From Enterocloster bolteae (lineage in GTDB: Bacteria; Bacillota; Clostridia; Lachnospirales; Lachnospiraceae): 64,000 bases of DNA. The translations under genes and the position numbers were made by a program. Of this stretch, positions 58,992-64,000 are shown piece after piece. The stretch lies in assembly GCF_002234575.2 (NCBI RefSeq), contig NZ_CP022464.2, positions 3,782,001-3,846,000 on the forward strand, read 5' to 3'. The number at the start of each line of letters is the position of its first letter. Position 1 is the stretch's first letter. Below the pieces are notes generated by a model. That model did not search any database. It saw only the letters and a list, made by a program, of their open reading frames with translations, and was not told the origin of the DNA.

Positions 58992-59099
58992 GACTTACCT
59001 CTCCTATCTTTTCTGAAACTTCTGAATTCAGTTTATCACACATGGCACAAAAACAACAATACAATATTCTCCTGTCTTTATACGTTTTTTTAAATAAAG

Positions 59100-59129
59100 A
59101 TGACACCGGACATGCTTTGCTGTTATAAT
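59100..59129 (+). promoter_or_regulatory. Possible promoter of radical SAM gene
   Basis: ATGACA (59100-59105), 18-nt spacer, TATAAT (59124-59129). The -10 is consensus; the -35 is imperfect. Confidence 0.5.
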
Positions 59130-59168
59130 CTCTTAAAACAGTATCATGTAAGAAAGCAGGTATTTACA

Positions 59169-60170
59169 ATGGAATGGAACGGAAAACCATATCACTCCCT
59201 GGACTATGAGCTGAGGCAGCAGTTCGGCCGGAAAATCTATAAGCTGTCCCTGGACGGAGGCATGAGCTGTCCCAACCGGGACGGCACTCTGGGAACAGGG
59301 GGCTGTATCTTTTGCAGCCAAGGCGGCTCTGGTGATTTTGCCGCTTCCAGACAGACGGCTGTCTCCCGGCAGATCGAGCAGGCCATGGCTCAGGTAAAGA
59401 GAAAGATGCCTGACGGCTCACAGGGTTCTTATATTGCCTATTTCCAGTCCTACACCAATACGTACGCTCCCCTGCCCTATCTGAAGCAATTGTTTGGGGA
59501 AGCAGTCTCCCATCCTGCCGTCGCAGCCCTGTCCATCGGCACCAGGCCGGACTGTCTGGAGCCTGAGGTTATCGGCCTGTTAAAGGATTTAAACCGTGTG
59601 AAACCGGTATGGGTGGAGCTGGGCCTCCAGACCATCCATGATTCCACCGCCGCCTTTATCCGCCGTGGTTACGGACTTCCTGTGTTTGAGGACGCCCTCA
59701 GACGCCTTAAGGCAGCTGGCCTGACCGTCATTGTCCATGTCATATTGGGCCTGCCCGGCGAGACCAGGCTCATGATGGCGGAAACCGTACATTATCTGGC
59801 CCAAAGCCCCATAGATGGAATCAAGCTCCAGCTTCTCCACATTTTAAAAGGGACCGGCCTGGCAGATTACTGCCGCACCAATCCCTTTCCCATGTTCACA
59901 ATGGAGGAATACATTGATTTTGTCATAGACTGTGTGGAAATCCTTCCCCCTGAACTGACCATTCACCGCCTGACAGGGGACGGTCCAAAATCCCTTCTCC
60001 TGGCCCCTCTGTGGAGCGGCAACAAACGGCTGGTATTAAACACCCTGCACCGCCGTTTCAAGGAGAGGAACACCTGGCAGGGAAAAAGGTATGTCCCGGA
60101 TTCCTCCTACTCTGCCGCTCTTTCCTCCACCGGCGCCGCAATTCCATCCTCCCCAACCGTCACGCCATAG
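59169..60170 (+). CDS. TIGR01212-family radical SAM protein (YtqA/YhcC)
   Basis: A 333-residue radical SAM enzyme. The 4Fe-4S binding Cys are in CPNRDGTLGTGGCIFC, an unusual long first gap for the family that is itself diagnostic of YtqA/YhcC. It opens YHSLDYELRQQFGRKIYKLS, and has LSIGTRPDCLEPEV and VELGLQTIHDSTAAFIRRGY later. Bacillus YtqA has been proposed to take part in tRNA wobble-uridine side-chain modification; I recall this but could not check it. The start at 59169 is where family similarity begins. Its last 64 bp overlap the end of capA on the opposite strand. Confidence 0.9.
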   Translation: MEWNGKPYHSLDYELRQQFGRKIYKLSLDGGMSCPNRDGTLGTGGCIFCSQGGSGDFAASRQTAVSRQIEQAMAQVKRKMPDGSQGSYIAYFQSYTNTYAPLPYLKQLFGEAVSHPAVAALSIGTRPDCLEPEVIGLLKDLNRVKPVWVELGLQTIHDSTAAFIRRGYGLPVFEDALRRLKAAGLTVIVHVILGLPGETRLMMAETVHYLAQSPIDGIKLQLLHILKGTGLADYCRTNPFPMFTMEEYIDFVIDCVEILPPELTIHRLTGDGPKSLLLAPLWSGNKRLVLNTLHRRFKERNTWQGKRYVPDSSYSAALSSTGAAIPSSPTVTP

Positions 60171-61414
60171 GAAATGGATGTGATATACTGGTAGAAACCC
60201 GCCTTTTCTCCTTCATCCTCCAGCATCCTGGTATATCCTCCAGAGGATGTGCCCGGCACCAGCCGCAGCAGCGCGTCCTCCCCGTCCCATTCCACGGTCA
60301 GCAGGGCTGTTTTCGGAATGCTGCTGCCGAACACAAAATTACCCAGGCTGTACACGATGGGCTTGCCCTTATAATATTCCAGCCCCTGCAGTACATGGGG
60401 ATGGCTGCCTATCACAAGGTCGGCTCCCGCGTCTATATACTGCTGTCCCAGGGTCCTCTGGTACTCCTGGGGCCGCTCGTCACGTTCAATTCCCCAGTGC
60501 ACATATACCACAAGGTAATCGCAGACTTCCCTGGCCTTTTTGATCTCCTCCAACAGCAAGGACGGATCATAGGTGGTGAGCATGCCCGGTCCCTTGGAAG
60601 TGGCGTTCCAGGAACCCTCCGGTATGACCCTGGACGCGCCCAGGAACCCGATTCTGCGGCCCTTTGCCTCCATGAATACCGGCTTTTTGGCTTCCTCCAG
60701 ATTGGCTCCGGCTCCCACCCTCAGGATTCCGGCATCATCCAGGGTGCTGCATGTATCCAGCAGGGCATCTGTACCGAAATCCAGAGCGTGATTGTTGGCC
60801 AGGGTCACGATATCTATTCCCAGCTCCTGAAACATGGATACATGTTCAGGCGGCAGCCGGAAGGTAAACTGCTTATCAGCAGCAGCTGTTCCGCGGCGGC
60901 TGAAGGGGAATTCTTCATTTGCCATAAAGATATCGCTGCCGTCAATCACCTGGCGGAATCCGCTGTCCACCACTCCGCCTATATTGCCTGCTTTCCGGTA
61001 TGCGCCCAGCACGTGGTCTGAGAGAAGGATATCCCCTGCAAATACAAGTTTTAGCGGAGAGTCCTCATCCGATGTTCCTGTTCCGGGCCCCTGTGCTTCA
61101 GCATTGTCTGAATGGGCGGATAAACCGCCATCCGCTGCATCCGGGCCGTCTGTTCCTTGGGCGCCGTCCATTCCTTGCAGGCCGTCTGTTCCTTGGGCGC
61201 CGTCCGAATCTGCGGCGGCGCCTGTTTCTGCCCCGTCCCCTTCCTCCGGTTCCGGCGCCTCCACGCCAGCCACGCCGGTGCCTCCCGAGACACCTACCAT
61301 CTCAGCCCTGACATATTTGTCCTGTGCTGAGTGCCATATTAAATATCCCGTAATACCGGCCAGCAGCAGCCCTAATAATAAGGCTGCTGCCACAATACAT
61401 CCTGTTCTCTTCAT
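60107..61414 (-). CDS. CapA-family metallophosphatase-fold protein
   Basis: A 435-residue protein of the bacterial capsule synthesis CapA (PGA_cap) family. The N-terminal signal/anchor is CIVAAALLLGLLLAGITGYL. A low-complexity linker with GAQGTDG and QGMDG repeats follows (about 60-110). The CapA domain shows LVFAGDILLSDHV, IDIVTLANNHALDFGTDALL, VVYVHWGIERDERPQEYQRT and ADLVIGSHPHVLQGLEYYKG, so the metal-binding His/Asp set is intact. Probably extracellular. The start at 61414 has GGAGAGG 4 nt upstream and is 20 nt after degV. Substrate unknown; no capsule genes are nearby. Confidence 0.9.
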   Translation of the reverse strand: MKRTGCIVAAALLLGLLLAGITGYLIWHSAQDKYVRAEMVGVSGGTGVAGVEAPEPEEGDGAETGAAADSDGAQGTDGLQGMDGAQGTDGPDAADGGLSAHSDNAEAQGPGTGTSDEDSPLKLVFAGDILLSDHVLGAYRKAGNIGGVVDSGFRQVIDGSDIFMANEEFPFSRRGTAAADKQFTFRLPPEHVSMFQELGIDIVTLANNHALDFGTDALLDTCSTLDDAGILRVGAGANLEEAKKPVFMEAKGRRIGFLGASRVIPEGSWNATSKGPGMLTTYDPSLLLEEIKKAREVCDYLVVYVHWGIERDERPQEYQRTLGQQYIDAGADLVIGSHPHVLQGLEYYKGKPIVYSLGNFVFGSSIPKTALLTVEWDGEDALLRLVPGTSSGGYTRMLEDEGEKAGFYQYITSISYGVTVGEDGIAAPVEERAAE

Positions 61415-61434
61415 AAAACCTCTCCTGGCGGACA

Positions 61435-62295
61435 TCAGACTGCCAGTACAATCCCTCCATCATTGGCATATACAGTGGCCACGCCTGCCGCGTTGGTAAC
61501 CACAATCTTCTTGAATCCCACCCTCTTAGCCAGCTCATCCTTTACGTATTCAGCCCGCTCAGGGTTATTCACATGGCAGACAACCGCAATCTTACTGGCC
61601 GCGTCCGCCACTTCCTTTACCGCAATATCGCACATTCTCTGAAGGGCCTTGTTCATTCCCCTGGCCTGGTCCAGCTTGATGATGGTTCCTGTATCCGCGC
61701 CCATAACAGGCTTAATGTTGAGGGCTGTGGCAAAAAAAGCCTGCAGGCCCGACAGACGCCCGTTCTTGCGGAGTGTATCCAGGCTCTCCAGCACAAAGTA
61801 AGTATTCATGCCGTCCCTGTATGCCAGGGTTTTCTCCACCACCTCATCAAATTCCAGTCCGGAATCGCACAGGTTTTGGATAAAGAGGGCAATATTCAAC
61901 TCCCCTGAGGATGCGGAAAGCGAGTCAATAACAGCCACCTTCTTGGCCTGCTCCGCCATACCTTTTTCCGCCATCTCCTCCTCATACAGCTTCTTTGCCA
62001 CTGCCGCCGAATTATAACTTCCGCTGAGGTGGCTGGACAGAGTGATGACAAATACTGCTTCCGCTTCCGCCTCCTCAAATGCAGCCTTAAAGGTCTCCGG
62101 TGACGGACACGCTGTCTTTGGGCATTCCGGACACGCCTTTACCATCTCTATAAACCGTTTCTGGTCAAATGTCTCATCATCCACCACCTGGGCACTGCCT
62201 ACCTGCAGTGTCAGCGGAATCATCTGAAATCTGGGATCCTTCTTCATATCCTCTGTTAAATCAAGACAACTATCCCCGATAATCTTATAGGTCAT
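61435..62295 (-). CDS. DegV family fatty-acid-binding protein (second copy)
   Basis: A 286-residue DegV/FakB-like protein. Marks are DSCLDLTEDMKKDPRF, TLSSHLSGSYNSAA, IDSLSASSGELNIAL and LDTLRKNGRLSGLQAFFATA. It differs from the first DegV (39026) in carrying CPECPKTACPSP before the ligand loop, where others have TSQP; the Cys residues are unusual. GGAGG lies 8 nt before the ATG. It heads a two-gene transcript with capA, behind a near-consensus promoter. The lipid it carries is unknown. Confidence 0.92.
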   Translation of the reverse strand: MTYKIIGDSCLDLTEDMKKDPRFQMIPLTLQVGSAQVVDDETFDQKRFIEMVKACPECPKTACPSPETFKAAFEEAEAEAVFVITLSSHLSGSYNSAAVAKKLYEEEMAEKGMAEQAKKVAVIDSLSASSGELNIALFIQNLCDSGLEFDEVVEKTLAYRDGMNTYFVLESLDTLRKNGRLSGLQAFFATALNIKPVMGADTGTIIKLDQARGMNKALQRMCDIAVKEVADAASKIAVVCHVNNPERAEYVKDELAKRVGFKKIVVTNAAGVATVYANDGGIVLAV

Positions 62296-62355
62296 AATTA
62301 TGTCCTCCGGTTTTTCTTATCCATGTCTTTTCACATGTAGTATTCATTACTACTT

Positions 62356-62384
62356 ATTATAACAGTATGGATGGTAAAATGCAA
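62356..62384 (-). promoter_or_regulatory. Promoter of degV-capA
   Basis: Minus strand TTGCAT (62379-62384), 17-nt spacer, TATAAT (62356-62361), 60 nt before the degV start. Confidence 0.8.
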
Positions 62385-62497
62385 TGCTTATATGTTTCCA
62401 GTTTTATGGAGATTTTTTGGACTGATTTTTTGGAAGAAGGACCGGATGGGGTGATAGCCCCGTTGGTGGAAACGGGCGGCTGGGGATGATTGGACGG

Positions 62498-62536
62498 CTG
62501 CGGGGTAAGAAGGCTTTCGACCTTCTTACCCCGCAG
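62498..62536. repeat. 16-bp perfect inverted repeat
   Basis: CTGCGGGGTAAGAAGG (62498-62513), loop of 7 nt, and its exact complement (62521-62536). No U tract on either strand, so it is not a simple terminator. Confidence 0.7.
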
Positions 62537-62678
62537 ATACCCATGCCTCTCCTGCCCCGCCTGCTCCCATTCATAAGGATTAAATGGGGAGGTAAAAAAT
62601 ACGGCTGATGCTGGTGTGATTATTAATGTTATTGTCTGTGTGAAATTTCATTCCGGTTTTTTATATCATTCCGGCTTC

Positions 62679-64000
62679 TCAGCGGGCCTGCTCTATGGCT
62701 GATAAAATCTGGTCAATGGTGGCTTGACGGTCGCCGGTGTATTCGATGGAGATTTCCATAAGTTTGCCGTCTATCTGGCGGAAGTAGGTGTCCTCATGCT
62801 CCGTGGTGCCGTCGCTGTTCTGGCCGGAGGTCTTTATATACTTGTATTCGTAGCCGCCCATGTTTACGGTACCTGTGCTGTCAACTGTGTAATCATAATA
62901 GCCCGCATAATCAATGAGCCATTCCAGGTAGCGGTCCAGCTGCTGGGTGGAATCGGTGTAGTCTATGGTAAGCAGGTAGCCGGTTCCTCCGTCGTACCAG
63001 TAGTACATATTCTCACCAGCCTCCAAGGGATAGCTGTAATAGCTTCCATCGCCCAGCATCAGTTCTGCTGCCTCAGGGAACTTCATAAACAGATTGGCCC
63101 AGCGGTTGCTGTAGGTCTTTCCCGATATGGTACCTGTTTCATAGGCCTGGGCCGGCCGCTGGCTTCCTTCTACCATGTAGCCCTGGGCGTCAAAGGTATA
63201 TTGGCTGCCGTCTATGGTCTTGGTCAGGTTTGTTACCATGTGGCCGAATTCATCCACATATTTCCACCTTCCGTTTTCTTCAATCCACGCTTTGTACATG
63301 ATTTGGCCGTTGCCGTCCAGACGGTATGTAAGGCCGTTCTCGTCCAAGGCCCATTCATTGGTGCCGAAGGTACCGTCCCCGTGGAGATATTGCCATCCGC
63401 CTGCCTCCGTATAGCTCCAGCCGCCTCCTGCGTATGGCTGCATCTGGCTTAAAAGCAGGGCTGCGTTTCCTGCCTGGTCACCGGAATAGATCTGGACCAG
63501 CATGTAGCAGTTTCCGCCAATCTCCCTCATGTAGACATCCAGGAACATACGGTTGGACAGTTCTTCCATGTAGGCGTCATATTCCTGCTTTTCCTCCGGG
63601 GTCATGTCATAACTTCCCATCCAGGCAGACATATACTGCGCCATCAGGGCTCCGTAATTAATCTTAACAGAGTAATAGCCAGCTCCTGCTATGCCGGCCG
63701 TTCCCATGGCTACATAGGAACCATAGGATGCATCCTGGCCCAGCATCTGAAGCATCTCCTGCATGACTCCCTCCAGGCTCTCGCCTTCCAGGTCTGCCAC
63801 TATGCCGGCCATGGCAAGATAGCTTTCATTCTCCTCATCAATGGCAGCGGCAATGAAATCAATCTTCACCCCGTCCTCTTCCATATAGGACAGATAATCT
63901 AATCCCAGGTTACCTCCATACCTTCCCACCTCAAAACCTGCCGGAAATGTGGCCTCAAATCCAGCCATGCTGCTTCTCACCGTACTGCCCGCGATGGTGC
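62679..64000 (-). CDS. Protein with choline-binding-like repeats (5' end outside window)
   Basis: About 440 codons are visible; the frame stays open to the right edge (TIAGSTVRSSMAGFEA ...), so the start is missing, and the GTG near 63980 is probably internal. The middle (about 230-305 of the visible part) holds Trp/Tyr-rich CW-type repeats (GGWQYLHGDGTFGTNEWALD, GRWKYVDEFGHMVTN, YTFDAQGYMVEG) like cell-wall/glucan-binding repeats. Both flanks are similar alpha/beta domains that end in repeated YSVKI/YKYIKTSG-like strands. It is probably a surface or envelope protein; its job is unknown. Confidence 0.75.
   Translation of the reverse strand, partial: TIAGSTVRSSMAGFEATFPAGFEVGRYGGNLGLDYLSYMEEDGVKIDFIAAAIDEENESYLAMAGIVADLEGESLEGVMQEMLQMLGQDASYGSYVAMGTAGIAGAGYYSVKINYGALMAQYMSAWMGSYDMTPEEKQEYDAYMEELSNRMFLDVYMREIGGNCYMLVQIYSGDQAGNAALLLSQMQPYAGGGWSYTEAGGWQYLHGDGTFGTNEWALDENGLTYRLDGNGQIMYKAWIEENGRWKYVDEFGHMVTNLTKTIDGSQYTFDAQGYMVEGSQRPAQAYETGTISGKTYSNRWANLFMKFPEAAELMLGDGSYYSYPLEAGENMYYWYDGGTGYLLTIDYTDSTQQLDRYLEWLIDYAGYYDYTVDSTGTVNMGGYEYKYIKTSGQNSDGTTEHEDTYFRQIDGKLMEISIEYTGDRQATIDQILSAIEQAR

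Larger units (their letters stand above)
62296..62678. other. Gap between degV and the choline-binding-like gene
   Basis: About 380 bp without a gene. It contains the degV-capA promoter (62356-62384), the 16-bp inverted repeat at 62498-62536, and two direct copies of CATTCCGG at 62649 and 62667. No other signal seen. Confidence 0.5.

Overview
The window reads as chromosome of a mid-GC Firmicute of class Clostridia, most likely a Lachnospiraceae gut anaerobe near Enterocloster/Clostridium clostridioforme. This is inferred from gene content (BioY, HrcA/CIRCE, T-box, COG0523 GTPases, a split B12 methionine synthase, DegV, 3D-domain and SpoIID-like proteins), strong AGGAGG ribosome sites and near-consensus sigma-A promoters. 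I saw no phage, insertion sequence, CRISPR array, rRNA or tRNA gene. Almost all genes lie on the minus strand. 

Layout. 1-3.4 kb: end of bioY, a small membrane-anchored protein, a sugar-nucleotide-type epimerase/reductase and a transglutaminase-fold protein. 3.5-8.6 kb: heat-shock operon hrcA-grpE-dnaK-dnaJ behind a sigma-A promoter and CIRCE. 8.6-12.8 kb: two secreted 3D-domain proteins (plus strand) and a SpoIID/LytB-like protein. 12.8-13.1 kb: a 6S RNA gene with its own promoter. 13.1-15.5 kb: ybaK-type deacylase, cytidine deaminase and pyrimidine-nucleoside phosphorylase. 15.6-19.7 kb: DUF362 protein, alpha/beta hydrolase and a DEAD-box helicase with a ~300-nt leader. 19.8-28.1 kb: a LacI-controlled catabolic cluster (YiaK-type dehydrogenase, multi-pass transporter, hydantoinase/oxoprolinase, an HEXXH protein, YhcH/YiaL, then a patatin). 

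28.3-30.8 kb: two COG0523 (CobW-like) GTPases, one with a ten-copy His/Glu/Cys metal-binding repeat, the other with a DUF1980-like tail. 31-33.1 kb: a MerR regulator and a dehydrogenase whose promoter has the 19-bp spacer typical of MerR activation. 33.3-38.9 kb: KtrAB potassium uptake, a ZnuABC-type metal importer and a HAD phosphatase. 39-43.6 kb: DegV, a DUF368 polyprenyl-phosphate translocase, a tiny Cys-containing protein and a membrane diguanylate cyclase with trailing PAS-like domains. 43.6-48.9 kb: methionine/folate operon metF, B12 reactivation protein, threonine-aldolase-like enzyme and metH. 49-54.7 kb: glycogen phosphorylase and ileS under an Ile T-box. 55-64 kb: pncB, a divergent sirtuin, galK, a YtqA-type radical SAM protein, CapA, a second DegV and the start-less part of a protein with choline-binding-like repeats. 

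The most interesting signals are: (i) the LacI cluster joining 2,3-diketogulonate-pathway-like enzymes to a lone hydantoinase A and an unassigned HEXXH protein; (ii) three well-matched WalR/YycF-type boxes before two 3D proteins and the tiny protein; (iii) the CobW pair; (iv) a sirtuin with altered cofactor motifs; (v) a SpoIID-like gene with no room for a promoter after the 6S RNA. All product names come from reading motifs by eye; no database search was run.
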